DNA of 64,000 nt from a virus: positions 102,653-166,652 of IMG/VR virus record IMGVR_UViG_3300025030_000004; one strand, given 5' to 3'. Positions 17,864 through 26,501 of the stretch are shown in pieces. A model generated the notes under the pieces. The model was not told where the DNA came from and searched no databases. It saw only the letters and a list, made by a program, of their open reading frames with translations. How positions within the stretch are numbered: position 1 is the stretch's first letter; every line of letters starts with the position of its first letter. The translations under genes and the position numbers were made by a program.

Positions 17864-18588
17864 ACATAATTTATAACTCTATGTTTTATTCCTTATTCAT
17901 CGTATTACTACTCAAGTTGCTTAACACTCCAAAGGCTTAAATTCCCTGCTAACGAACAGGTATATAGGAACCTTGATTCAATCAACTAACTTTAAATATC
18001 TTATAATTCTCAGTATCCTCCTTTTAAAGAAGAATAGGGTGAGGTATTGATAAAATTAAAATGACCCACCGTGGTACGCGATTACAAATGAGTAAACTAA
18101 GCGTGGTGGGTTCTGTTCGGGCGAAAATACCCATCCATTGTAACAGATATTTTTATTAAAAATTCTTCTTTGTTAGAGTAATTAACTCAATTCTTGATAA
18201 TAAGGCAGGGTGATTAAAAACTCTAGATATTTCTAATCACCACTAACGCTCCCTATTATTTATACAACTTGTTATAAGTGTAATAAATATAAGTTTTAGA
18301 TTATTGAATAATAGGGGAGAGGCAAGGAGAATAATAAATTATGATAACTTTATCCATCCTCTCCCAAGGTACTACTGGCACAACAATATGAATTAACCAC
18401 AATAGCAGGGTGACGCTCAGTTCACTTCTAAACTCTATATCCGCTTTCGATATAGTTCCTGCATCTCTAATCCATTATGTAAAACACATAATGGAGCGAA
18501 GGATGCCCCTTCCTTCCTTATTGTGGTTAGGTATGATTAACGCTAGTGTCTCCTTAGACCTAGCTGAATGAATTAATCACCATCCATA
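17864..18588. other. 725-bp gene-poor, hairpin-rich interval
   Basis: No convincing gene. Several complementary pairs: ACCCACC/GGTGGGT in 18063-18112, GGTGATTA/TAATCACC in 18209-18242, GGGAGAGG/CCTCTCCC in 18313-18365, and the large folded unit at 18394-18529. GCAGGGTGA occurs twice. On the minus strand a 13-codon ORF (MDGYFRPNRTHHA) leads into the GGTGGGT hairpin, like a leader peptide plus attenuator. It may be leader RNA of the phosphoesterase unit or a set of small RNAs. Confidence 0.5.
18394..18529 (-). ncRNA. Candidate multibranched structured RNA
   Basis: An 11-bp outer stem (TAACCACAATA 18394-18404 with TATTGTGGTTA 18519-18529) encloses a perfect 10-bp hairpin (TCCATTATGT 18471-18480 with ACATAATGGA 18486-18495) extended by GCATC/GATGC, and a 7-bp hairpin (CTATATC 18435-18441 with GATATAG 18449-18455). 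The arrangement is a three- or four-way junction. Strand is assumed from the transcription direction. No known RNA family was recognised. Confidence 0.45.
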
Positions 18589-18816
18589 TTATTCATCATC
18601 CTCTTCAAATTCATCAGAAACAACATCTTCAATTTCTTCTTCTGTGAAAGAAAATTTAACATACTTCCCTGAGAAATTCTTCAATAGTTCAATCAGATTT
18701 TTAACACCTTCGTCTGGAATATTTACAACTGCTATGTTATTTTCAATTGTCAACTCACCTTCGGACGCAAGTTTATGTGTAATTTTCTTTGTTTCAGTAA
18801 GTTTAGATTTTGCCAT
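18589..18816 (-). CDS. YonK-like small protein
   Basis: 75 aa: basic start (MAKSKLTETKKITHK), a short beta part and an amphipathic region LIELLKNFSGKYVKFSFTEEE followed by an acidic tail. The pattern resembles SPbeta YonK (FNGKNVSITVKEE), a small oligomeric phage protein of unknown role. The neighbourhood with HU and the phosphoesterase agrees with the SPbeta yon order. Start ATG at 18816 with a GAGG site. Confidence 0.55.
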   Translation of the reverse strand: MAKSKLTETKKITHKLASEGELTIENNIAVVNIPDEGVKNLIELLKNFSGKYVKFSFTEEEIEDVVSDEFEEDDE

Positions 18817-18862
18817 TATTTCATTTATTCCTCACTTTATTTATTATTTTATATTCAAATTT

Positions 18863-18894
18863 TGAACCTCACACGACTGAAGTCACGGGTGTTC
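18863..18894 (-). mobile_element. IS200/IS605-type right-end hairpin remnant
   Basis: The leftward sequence ACCCGTGACTTCAGTCGTG followed by TGAGGTTCA resembles the conserved end of IS605-family elements and the 3' part of TnpB guide (omega) RNAs, with the GACT-AGTC hairpin tip and the GGTTCA end. No tnpA or tnpB gene is present nearby, so this would be a scar or a non-autonomous element. Confidence 0.45.
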
Positions 18895-18904
18895 TTGTTG
18901 ACGT

Positions 18905-19186
18905 TTATAAATTACACTTATCCTTAAACCCTTTTCCAGCAGAGAATGCAGGTTTCTTAGATGCTTCTGTTGACCATTCTTTTTCAACTCCACTTAATTT
19001 AGAAACTCCACTTTTAGCAGGAATATTTTTTAATTCATAATTGCCGTGTCCGATAACCTTGATTGCTTCACCCGATGCGACAGTATCTTCAATTAATTCG
19101 AAGAAATTAGTAATTAAACGTTCAGCTTCTTTTTTAGTGATTTCCATTTTCTCTGCATAAGCGTCAATAAGTTCTTTCTTGTTCAC
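18905..19186 (-). CDS. HU-family DNA-binding protein
   Basis: 93 aa, standard HU length. MNKKELIDAYAEKMEITKKEAERLI is written here as positions 1-25 in outline: N-terminal helices, then FFELIEDTVASGEAIKVIGHG and the beta-arm with KNIPAKSG; the usual end 'PAFSAGKGFKDK' is seen. HU dimers bend and compact DNA. In SPbeta the HU-like YonN lies in the same region. It is preceded by its own ribosome site (AAAGGGGAAT). Confidence 0.92.
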   Translation of the reverse strand: MNKKELIDAYAEKMEITKKEAERLITNFFELIEDTVASGEAIKVIGHGNYELKNIPAKSGVSKLSGVEKEWSTEASKKPAFSAGKGFKDKCNL

Positions 19187-19221
19187 GATTGTTTTATTCC
19201 CCTTTAATTTTAAATTAATTA

Positions 19222-20220
19222 TTATTTATTCAATAGACTGAACTCACCCAGTTGATATCGTTTTGTAAATTCTTCAAATTGTTCAGGAGTATTGTCATTT
19301 CCGTACAAATTATGATATAAGTCATGGATATTCTTTGTTAAACAAACTCCTAATGGATATTTATTATGTATTAAAATAAACTGTTGCTCTATTAATTCTA
19401 ATTCCTCATTTGTATAATCTAAAACTGTTAGTTTTAATTCAATATTAATGTCTTCTAAAACCTCTAAAACAATCTTATTGAAACTATATAAGTGATGTAC
19501 TGCACTAAATTTTTGTTTTGTTAAGATACATTTATAGTCACACTGTTTCATTGATTCGCGTTTCCATTCTAATATTTTTGCGCGAAGAAATTCGTAGATA
19601 GGTGTTAAACCGCCTTTCCAAAAAGGTGAATTCTCTCCACTAATCTTTTCATTCCCACATAATCTACATCCCTTATTAGAGTAAACATTAGCATAACTTA
19701 CTTTAATTATACCTTGTTCTGGATGTGTCAAGCAGATACATAGTAATTTTTTATGTGCAGAAACATAATCCTCTGCCGAAAATAAAGGTTTAAATCCATG
19801 TTTAATAAATATATCTACTACAATATTGCCATCGAGAAACGCTTTTTTATATCCATTTTTTACACGAACCTTACCTAGACTATCTTCACCATATTTTAAT
19901 TGAAATGATTCTCTTGTTTTTATTTGTTTGCATTTATCGCAACAATCTTTTTCAATTATTACCCTACTTTTATTATATTTTTGATAAGTCGCAAACAATA
20001 AAGTTTTGTCTTTGTAATCTAAACAATAATCACAAAAATATAAAATATTTACCTGCGAACTTTTTGGTAAGTCTAAAACTTTAACTAATATAGTAGTTCC
20101 TTTTTTAACACTCATTCTTCCATCTTTATCTTTATAGCGAGGAATAATATAGTTTAATTTTTCATAATATGAAATAGTATTACTATGAAGACTAACTCTT
20201 ATATATTCTGTTACAAGCAT
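19222..20220 (-). CDS. HNH-type homing endonuclease
   Basis: 332 aa. The N-terminus has zinc-binding Cys pairs (FCDYCLDYKDK, CCDKCKQIKTR, CRLCGNEK). The C-terminal region carries an HNH-like core: KCILTKQKFSAVHHLYSFN, then GVCLTKNIHDLYHNLYG with His/Asn/His residues, as in phage HNH endonucleases found next to introns. It is free-standing between PhoH and HU. A 35-bp leader repeat is shared with the GIY-YIG gene at 15450. Likely a selfish element. Confidence 0.8.
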   Translation of the reverse strand: MLVTEYIRVSLHSNTISYYEKLNYIIPRYKDKDGRMSVKKGTTILVKVLDLPKSSQVNILYFCDYCLDYKDKTLLFATYQKYNKSRVIIEKDCCDKCKQIKTRESFQLKYGEDSLGKVRVKNGYKKAFLDGNIVVDIFIKHGFKPLFSAEDYVSAHKKLLCICLTHPEQGIIKVSYANVYSNKGCRLCGNEKISGENSPFWKGGLTPIYEFLRAKILEWKRESMKQCDYKCILTKQKFSAVHHLYSFNKIVLEVLEDINIELKLTVLDYTNEELELIEQQFILIHNKYPLGVCLTKNIHDLYHNLYGNDNTPEQFEEFTKRYQLGEFSLLNK

Positions 20221-20271
20221 TCTATCCTCCTTTAATTAAATTAAAGACGGAACAGAAATACAGTCTGTACC

Positions 20272-20306
20272 CAACTCCACACAGAAAAACAGTCTGAAGG
20301 AGTAAT
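20272..20306 (-). repeat. 35-bp leader/trailer repeat, copy 2
   Basis: Second copy of 16350-16384, here 3' of the PhoH gene and 5' of the HNH gene, followed by another small hairpin (ACAGA/TCTGT, 20232-20248). Confidence 0.8.
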
Positions 20307-20327
20307 TATTATATTTGTTTTTATCAA

Positions 20328-21560
20328 TTACATCTTATCAGACAAATCTGCAATTTTACTTCTCCAAACATTTGGAAGATGTACACATCCGAACATGTCC
20401 TCATTTTTAAAAACTTCTATTGCTCTCAACAATCCATTATTCTTACCTACATATTCAACCTTGTCTACTTGTTGATATGGATCACCTTCGATAATTATCT
20501 TAGCATCTTTACTACATCTAGAAAGAGCAAGTTTCATTAAATCAGGTGTTGTATTTTGTGCTTCAGTTATGTATAAAATCTGATTATCAGTAATTTCCAT
20601 ACCTCTACTATCAGCCATAGGTATTAATCTAATTTTATCCTGTGTAATTAAATTATTTACAATTGACTTATCACCAAATTTAGTAATAAGCATGTTGCCA
20701 ATGAACTGTTGCATACCCTTCTCGACAGAATTACCACTGTAATACCCCATATCAACTGCACCACGGACTTTTGTTGGGTTATACATTATTACACATGAAT
20801 CGTATTTTTGATATTGTAATGCCCACATAATATACATTAAACTGCAAAGACTCTTACCACTTCCTGGTTTGCCTGTAATGGCAGTAAATTGATTATTATG
20901 TAAACTGTCAATACACAATTCTTGAAATATATCCTTTGGTTTCAAATTACCAAACATCATACTTTTAAAATCTTTTTTAACAATACTTTTAAACCCATTT
21001 TGTGTCCATCTATATTTATCTACGATTGAATTATTGACTTGTATGAGTAAATATTCATTTATGTTTAGGTTCCATAAATTTGATTTAGCTTCTGATTCAT
21101 ACCAATTAGCTAATTCATATTCTGACATATCTACAATACTATAACCCGTGTATGTATCATCATTGGAATCCAATGGTTCAAACTTCTCACAAGGGATATT
21201 AAGTGATTTACACTTAGCTCTAAATAATAGGTCATTACTAAAAGCAACAAAAGTATTATCTTTATCATGTTGTTCTTTTAGCAATGATATAATTTTGTTA
21301 TCCATAATGTCTTTATCATAGCAAGATGGAAGATTATTATAATCTGTTTCATCAATTATATATGTAATCTTATCTTTATTTGCTTCAATATTGCGAGTAG
21401 CCCTACGAGCTTGATATTTTACTTCTTCTGTATTGCCAAACTTTTTTAATTTGTCCAGTTCGCCAAGTACAAATCCTGAAAGTTGAACATCTAAATATTT
21501 ATCAAATACTTCTTTGGAATATAGGAGTAGGACGTTAGTATCTATATATTTAGGAGCCAA
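20328..21560 (-). CDS. phoH: PIN-PhoH protein (RNA-directed NTPase/nuclease)
   Basis: 410 aa. An N-terminal PIN nuclease domain has acidic residues in YIDTNVLL (Asp7) and FSNDLLF (Asp110). The C-terminal PhoH NTPase has Walker A GKPGSGKS at 230-237 and Walker B-like ILYITEAQNTT. PhoH2-type proteins are RNA helicase/ribonucleases; many large phages encode them. The gene sits between an HNH element and a small protein in the late cluster. Start ATG at 21560, AAGGGATGG upstream. Confidence 0.88.
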   Translation of the reverse strand: MAPKYIDTNVLLLYSKEVFDKYLDVQLSGFVLGELDKLKKFGNTEEVKYQARRATRNIEANKDKITYIIDETDYNNLPSCYDKDIMDNKIISLLKEQHDKDNTFVAFSNDLLFRAKCKSLNIPCEKFEPLDSNDDTYTGYSIVDMSEYELANWYESEAKSNLWNLNINEYLLIQVNNSIVDKYRWTQNGFKSIVKKDFKSMMFGNLKPKDIFQELCIDSLHNNQFTAITGKPGSGKSLCSLMYIMWALQYQKYDSCVIMYNPTKVRGAVDMGYYSGNSVEKGMQQFIGNMLITKFGDKSIVNNLITQDKIRLIPMADSRGMEITDNQILYITEAQNTTPDLMKLALSRCSKDAKIIIEGDPYQQVDKVEYVGKNNGLLRAIEVFKNEDMFGCVHLPNVWRSKIADLSDKM

Positions 21561-21593
21561 TAAAGACCATCCCTTTATTATTTATTTTATTCA

Positions 21594-21848
21594 TTATAAG
21601 ACACTATCACTAAACAAATATCTTTGATTGGGTCTAACTTTATCTAAATCAACTAATTCTTGTTTATCTTTTTCTTGTAGTTTTAATAGATAATTATAAG
21701 TAGAAGGGGTTACGTAACGTTGCTTACCACGACCACTACCAAATTTACCAGTGACTACTAATTGATCACCATAGTTACCTTGTTTATTTAGGATGATTAT
21801 TTTCTTTTCGATAAGATAATCCATTTCATTTTTTGAGATTGGTTGCAA
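21594..21848 (-). CDS. Small basic hypothetical protein
   Basis: 84 aa from a TTG start; Lys/Gln-rich with VVTGKFGSGRGKQRYVTPSTYNYLLKL, which looks nucleic-acid binding. The AAAGGAG is 15 nt away from the TTG, so an inner ATG (MDYLIEKK) is an alternative start. It lies 33 bp before phoH, probably co-transcribed. Confidence 0.5.
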   Translation of the reverse strand: MQPISKNEMDYLIEKKIIILNKQGNYGDQLVVTGKFGSGRGKQRYVTPSTYNYLLKLQEKDKQELVDLDKVRPNQRYLFSDSVL

Positions 21849-22054
21849 ATTGTTATATTGATTCTCCTTTGGAGTTTAATTTTATTGTTCGTTCACACAT
21901 ATAAGGTACATCGACCAATACCTTAATAGAAGGGGTGTTCCACATCTCTTAAATTTGTATATTAGCCTATGTTTCCCTTATTGGCAATTTAACTAAAAAC
22001 CCTGTAAGCGTTGGTATAGCTAGGTTTATGCGAGTTATTTAAATTGCTATTCTT

Positions 22055-22088
22055 AAAACCCCTTGCTACAAGCACGTTTCAGGGTTTT
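22055..22088 (-). terminator. Terminator after the RNA polymerase gene
   Basis: AAAACCC (22055-22061) pairs with GGGTTTT (22082-22088) directly after the stop codon; inner GCT/AGC pairing. A related sequence occurs at 25655-25690. Confidence 0.6.
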
Positions 22089-24728
22089 CTATTTAGTCAA
22101 GTCATCTAAATTTTTGTTTTTATGGTATGACCTTAATGCAACTTCCCTGTGTTGTTCTTTCCATATTTCTTTTGCACAAGTTGGGCAGTATTTTGATTTG
22201 TTGTTATATTTCTCAATTAAATCTCCGCATTTTTCACAATACAAATTACATCTATCTACATTTCTTTTTAAATTTTTAACAATAATATCTCCAAAACATT
22301 CCCATAAAGTAGTTTTATAATTTGATTTTTTGAATTCATATAGATATTTAATTAAAACATCTGTTACATAATTTATATCGTTATTAACATTTAACATTTT
22401 TTCTCGTATTTCTTGATATAAAAATGTCATATTACCCATATTGTCATCGTCTTTTCTATTAATAATGAAATGTTTCTTTAAATCTAGTTCTTTGTAATTT
22501 TTCACAACTTCATCATCTATTTTTACAGTATTGTCTTTCATTAACATTTTATAGTCAAATTTACCTAAATTAGTTGCATTAAAATTTATATTTGGATTTG
22601 GAATTAATTTATTTAATTTATTTACAACACTATTATTGATTTTTTCAACTTTATTTTTTTCTTTATCTTTTGCATAAATAAAAAAATGAGGAGTTTTTGA
22701 TTTTGTGTATCCATTTATCAATTTTTTTATTTCACTAGGTCTTTTAGGTTTATATAATGTTTTAGCGTAATCAATAGTAAAGTTGTTTTCCATACAAAGT
22801 AATTTAACTACATCTAAGTTTACATTCTCACTATTCCATATTTTTGTAATATCATTGCTTATTATTCCTATATTTCCACCAGTATAAGCTGTTTTTAATC
22901 CACTATATATACTTTGATTATTAATAATCTCTGCTCCAGCTTTACGCATATTATAATAAAGTGGATTAATGTTTTTCATATTTCTTTCTGCTACTAAAAT
23001 TATTGTCTTATCGGCACAGACTAAAGATTTGTCTCCGTCAACATCAAACTGAAGTATTTTAGATATTAAATCATGACAGGAAGTATATAATCCATTGGTA
23101 ATAAACCAATCGTCCTTATCTTTGTCTATTACATTATTTCTAATTGCGTGTTCACGGAATAGATGAGGCGAGCGTAAACAATCTAGTTTAGAATAATCTT
23201 CATACAATTTGCAATATACATCCCCCTCCTTAAGAAGTCCTTTGGGATTCTTATCACCAAGAAATAGGAATTCGCAGAATGAATATAAATCAGGTATGAT
23301 AAAAGTATATTTTCCCAATATATCTAATTTTGCTGATCTTGCTTCTTTTACCATACTTTTTTTTACTTGTTTTAATATTTCTTTGCAATATGTATCATTC
23401 AATAATTCAGGGTAAATTTCTAATGCTTGCTGTATGTAATTCTTATTTATATTTGATTTCTTAACTCCTAAGACTTTCAACATAGTTTTTCTATCTCGTC
23501 CGATATTTACAATATGATGTTTTGTTATTTTTGATATTTCGTTTAGTTCATTATCATTCATATCAATTAATGTTTGAAGCATTTGATAATTTATCTTTGC
23601 ATCGTTAAAATCATCTTCCTCTTCATTACACTTTCCAGCTTGACAATTATATTTCTTATAATTATCCTTATAAACATCCCAACCATATTTAACTACATTA
23701 CCATGATCATCTAACTGATTTTTAAAATATTTATACATTTTAAATTGACTTTTTGTAAAAACAACTTCTATTTCTTCTTCAAGAAGATTATGCAATTGTC
23801 CATATATATCAATCACTTCGCCATACTTTTTATTATCATTATTCTTATTTGCAATATTTATAAATTTATTATATTCAAAAGGTACTAACAGTCCTTTTAT
23901 CCAAGGTAATCTCGTCATAAAACTCTTTTTGCTTAAACTAGGGAGAATCATGCCAACTCCATCTGTATGGGTAATTGGAATCTTCATTTTTTTATTAGGA
24001 ATGATTTCATAAGTCACGTCATCTATAAAATCTACTACGCCCTCAACTTCAGTCTCCATATCATCTACAACAATTGATTTATCAATATCAAATTCTTTCC
24101 ATTCATCCGTGGCACTATTTGCAAGTGCTAGATAGGCTAAATATTTGTTAATATTAACCCCACCTAACTCATTAATTCTATCAATAGTTAATCCGCACAT
24201 CAATGTATCTTGATGTTTTAACCATGAACTTTCTTTAATAAAAACCGTCTTTTTTGTTCTAATTTGTCCAGCACTTGCAGTCAAACAAATATACTTCTCA
24301 TTTTCATAGGTGAATCCGTCTAATATAATATCTTCAATTATATCAAAGAAAAAAGTTTGGACAATTATAATGTCAGTTGTCAATGTATTCTCTTGGATTT
24401 TTATTGTCCTAGTTAATACGGAATCAAAAACAGAAATTATATTTCTCTTATTCAAGGAATTAGGGTTCAACGCCCTAACTCCTTTATGTGTTTCAAAAAT
24501 TGAATATAATCCTTCTTTGTAATACTTGATTGTTCTATTAACACTTGTAATATATTCTTCTAATTCTTTAATATCGACTTCATTATTTCTAAATTTATTT
24601 TTAATTTCATATAGTTCGTTTTTATATAAATATAGTTCATTCATATTATTATGTATTGTCATTTCTTCTTCGTTATAAAATGCCGAAGTATCTACAGAAT
24701 ATATATGTATTTGTTTGCTTAAACTCAA
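22089..24728 (-). CDS. yonO: YonO-like single-chain DNA-dependent RNA polymerase
   Basis: 879 aa from the TTG at 24728 (MSLSKQIHIYSVDT); AAAGGAGG lies 8 nt upstream, while the ATG at 24755 is upstream of that site. The metal-binding signature DVDGD is at residues 562-566 (FDVDGDKSLVCADK), the motif of two-barrel polymerases. SPbeta YonO, a known one-subunit RNA polymerase homologous to the multisubunit enzymes, has the same signature, size and region. It probably transcribes the late leftward genes. The last ~55 residues add a four-Cys zinc ribbon (CEKCGDLI...CPTCAKE), perhaps a promoter or nucleic-acid contact. Confidence 0.85.
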   Translation of the reverse strand: MSLSKQIHIYSVDTSAFYNEEEMTIHNNMNELYLYKNELYEIKNKFRNNEVDIKELEEYITSVNRTIKYYKEGLYSIFETHKGVRALNPNSLNKRNIISVFDSVLTRTIKIQENTLTTDIIIVQTFFFDIIEDIILDGFTYENEKYICLTASAGQIRTKKTVFIKESSWLKHQDTLMCGLTIDRINELGGVNINKYLAYLALANSATDEWKEFDIDKSIVVDDMETEVEGVVDFIDDVTYEIIPNKKMKIPITHTDGVGMILPSLSKKSFMTRLPWIKGLLVPFEYNKFINIANKNNDNKKYGEVIDIYGQLHNLLEEEIEVVFTKSQFKMYKYFKNQLDDHGNVVKYGWDVYKDNYKKYNCQAGKCNEEEDDFNDAKINYQMLQTLIDMNDNELNEISKITKHHIVNIGRDRKTMLKVLGVKKSNINKNYIQQALEIYPELLNDTYCKEILKQVKKSMVKEARSAKLDILGKYTFIIPDLYSFCEFLFLGDKNPKGLLKEGDVYCKLYEDYSKLDCLRSPHLFREHAIRNNVIDKDKDDWFITNGLYTSCHDLISKILQFDVDGDKSLVCADKTIILVAERNMKNINPLYYNMRKAGAEIINNQSIYSGLKTAYTGGNIGIISNDITKIWNSENVNLDVVKLLCMENNFTIDYAKTLYKPKRPSEIKKLINGYTKSKTPHFFIYAKDKEKNKVEKINNSVVNKLNKLIPNPNINFNATNLGKFDYKMLMKDNTVKIDDEVVKNYKELDLKKHFIINRKDDDNMGNMTFLYQEIREKMLNVNNDINYVTDVLIKYLYEFKKSNYKTTLWECFGDIIVKNLKRNVDRCNLYCEKCGDLIEKYNNKSKYCPTCAKEIWKEQHREVALRSYHKNKNLDDLTK

Positions 24729-24800
24729 TATATTTCCTCCTTTATTAATCTTCAAAATACCACGGTATAAACTACTTTCATTTGTTTTGTTCTAAATAAG

Positions 24801-24941
24801 CTATTCTATTGTAATTAATCCGTCCTCTTGGATTGAATTTTTAAACTTTTCGTACCGATCCCCTTCAATATCATCAAAGAACTCTTGATTTTGTGGATGA
24901 ACTTTTAATATTGAAATTGATAATTTAGTTATTTGTTCCAT
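24801..24941 (-). CDS. Truncated ParB-like N-terminal domain
   Basis: 46 aa, start ATG at 24941 with AAAAGGAG. It matches the first part of a ParB/Srx-type fold: SILKVHPQNQEFFDD, then YEKFKNSIQEDGLITIE, after which it stops where a ParB-like protein would continue with PIVV. It could be a decayed gene or a genuine small protein. It is not followed in the next bases by the missing rest of the domain. Confidence 0.5.
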   Translation of the reverse strand: MEQITKLSISILKVHPQNQEFFDDIEGDRYEKFKNSIQEDGLITIE

Positions 24942-24964
24942 TTATTTATATTTCTCCTTTTATT

Positions 24965-25156
24965 TTAATATTCCATACATTCAACAACACTAAGATTATG
25001 TCTTTTAGCACATGACTTGCACACATATCTATCAAATTCTATATCAATAAATATATCTTTTGTTTTTGTTAATTCCTTGTCACAATAAAAACAGTTTTCA
25101 CTTATGTAAAGATTATATTCATTTTCATTTGTTTTACATTGCTTTTTGAGTGGCAT
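24965..25156 (-). CDS. Small zinc-ribbon protein
   Basis: 63 aa from the ATG at 25156 (MPLKKQCKTNENEY), with GGAGG 9 nt upstream. Two Cys pairs (CFYCDKEL and CKSCAKRH) form a zinc ribbon. It overlaps the end of the upstream gene by 23 bp, which points to translational coupling. Function unknown. Confidence 0.6.
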   Translation of the reverse strand: MPLKKQCKTNENEYNLYISENCFYCDKELTKTKDIFIDIEFDRYVCKSCAKRHNLSVVECMEY

Positions 25157-25550
25157 ATGTAACTTCCTCCGTAGTGCCGTTAGTAGTATGAATAAATCCA
25201 CCAATTGAGTTAGTATAATCTTCTAGAATAATTTCAACTTCTTCTCCAATTTCAGCAAGCTCATATAATTGCCGTTCCAACTGAAAATTACCTATGTGAT
25301 ATCCATAAACACCAGTTTTATCCTTAGTGATATGTAATGTTTCAAAACCAAAGAATGTGTGCTGTGAGTGATAAATTCTACCCATTACCCTTATTAACTT
25401 ATTAATTGTATTTTTTGAGTTATAGATTGTGTCAAGAATATCTGTTATTGATATTTCTACTCCATCTACTAATGATGTGATTATATAATTCATACGTGAT
25501 TGGTCTTGTTCATCTAAACTAATTGAACCGTTTAAGTAAATCGTTTGCAT
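25134..25550 (-). CDS. Hypothetical protein
   Basis: 138 aa. The first 75 residues are helical (QDQSRMNYIITSLVDGVEIS...), the rest beta-rich (GYHIGNFQLERQLYELAEIG, IILEDYTN). No family was recognised. It overlaps the following small zinc-ribbon gene. Start ATG at 25550 with AGAGG. Confidence 0.55.
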   Translation of the reverse strand: MQTIYLNGSISLDEQDQSRMNYIITSLVDGVEISITDILDTIYNSKNTINKLIRVMGRIYHSQHTFFGFETLHITKDKTGVYGYHIGNFQLERQLYELAEIGEEVEIILEDYTNSIGGFIHTTNGTTEEVTYATQKAM

Positions 25551-25796
25551 ATGTAAAACCTCTTTCTATTAATTATTTTTAACTCGTATATAGTTTATTT
25601 GTTTTGGTTAGAATAATAGTATCACCTTAACCACTTATCTCAAATTTTTGATTTTTAAAACCCTTGCTATTAGCGACGTTCAGAAACGAAAAATACACAG
25701 AATCAATTAGAATTTATTAATAGTATAAATACCTAGTCAAAATAAAAAGTCGTCTTAAAAAGGTCAAAATTTATCATCTTTACATAAGATAAATTG

Positions 25797-26501
25797 TCAT
25801 ATTATAGGTGTAGGATTATTTATATTTATACCATCGAAATATTTAGAATGTAATAAATCACTTCTACCACATTCTCTTAATTTATTAATTAATGAAAAAA
25901 TTGTTATGTATTCAGTTTTATCTCTATATCTTATAAGTGTAATGCCCTCCTCTTCACATCTTCTGTCTTTAAATCTATCCCTGTCTTGTTGTTCTAAAAA
26001 ATCCTGTTTATTCTTATGAAAGTAAGACATATATTTATAATGTTGTTCTCCATCATATTCAAATGCTAAATTAATATTTGGCAAATAAATATCAAGTTGT
26101 AGAGAACTATTATATCTTAACCAATAATAAAATTTTCCTATAAGTATATCTTGATCATAGAATATTGAAGTAATTAACATTTGTAATTCTTTTTCTCCAT
26201 TTGATAATTCTGTAATGTTTCTATTTTTACTTCCCTTATTAATTATTGTTATACCACGCTTCTTTCTTGCAAAATCTTTTCTACAATTCTCACTACAATA
26301 TTCATTTTTTGCATTTTCTGATTCAAATTCTTTATCACAATTCTTACATATTTTTATTGTTTTCTTATCATTTATAAAACAATTTTTGGTGCAATAATTT
26401 TCATGATCATATATACTCATTTTATTTTCTTTATATATATATTTCTTCCTACATTTTTTACATATTCTTAATAATTCTATAGGTATATTATTTTTCTGCA
26501 T
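25797..26501 (-). CDS. Zinc-finger Vsr-like endonuclease (possibly frameshifted)
   Basis: 234 aa. Two Cys-rich fingers (CKKCRKKYIY...YCTKNC; CKNCDKEFES...YCSENC), then a nuclease-like core: LQLDIYLPNINLAFEYDGEQHYKY and RDRFKDRRCEEEGITLIRYRD, as in the 334-1353 protein. A further finger lies in the -1-related frame just upstream (26477-26587), meeting at an A-run, so the whole protein may be longer. A selfish endonuclease is likely. Confidence 0.7.
   Translation of the reverse strand: MQKNNIPIELLRICKKCRKKYIYKENKMSIYDHENYCTKNCFINDKKTIKICKNCDKEFESENAKNEYCSENCRKDFARKKRGITIINKGSKNRNITELSNGEKELQMLITSIFYDQDILIGKFYYWLRYNSSLQLDIYLPNINLAFEYDGEQHYKYMSYFHKNKQDFLEQQDRDRFKDRRCEEEGITLIRYRDKTEYITIFSLINKLRECGRSDLLHSKYFDGININNPTPII

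Noticed and set aside
17864-18588. tRNA genes
   Set aside because: No T-loop GGTTCRANYCC or CCA-type acceptor pattern could be found in either strand.
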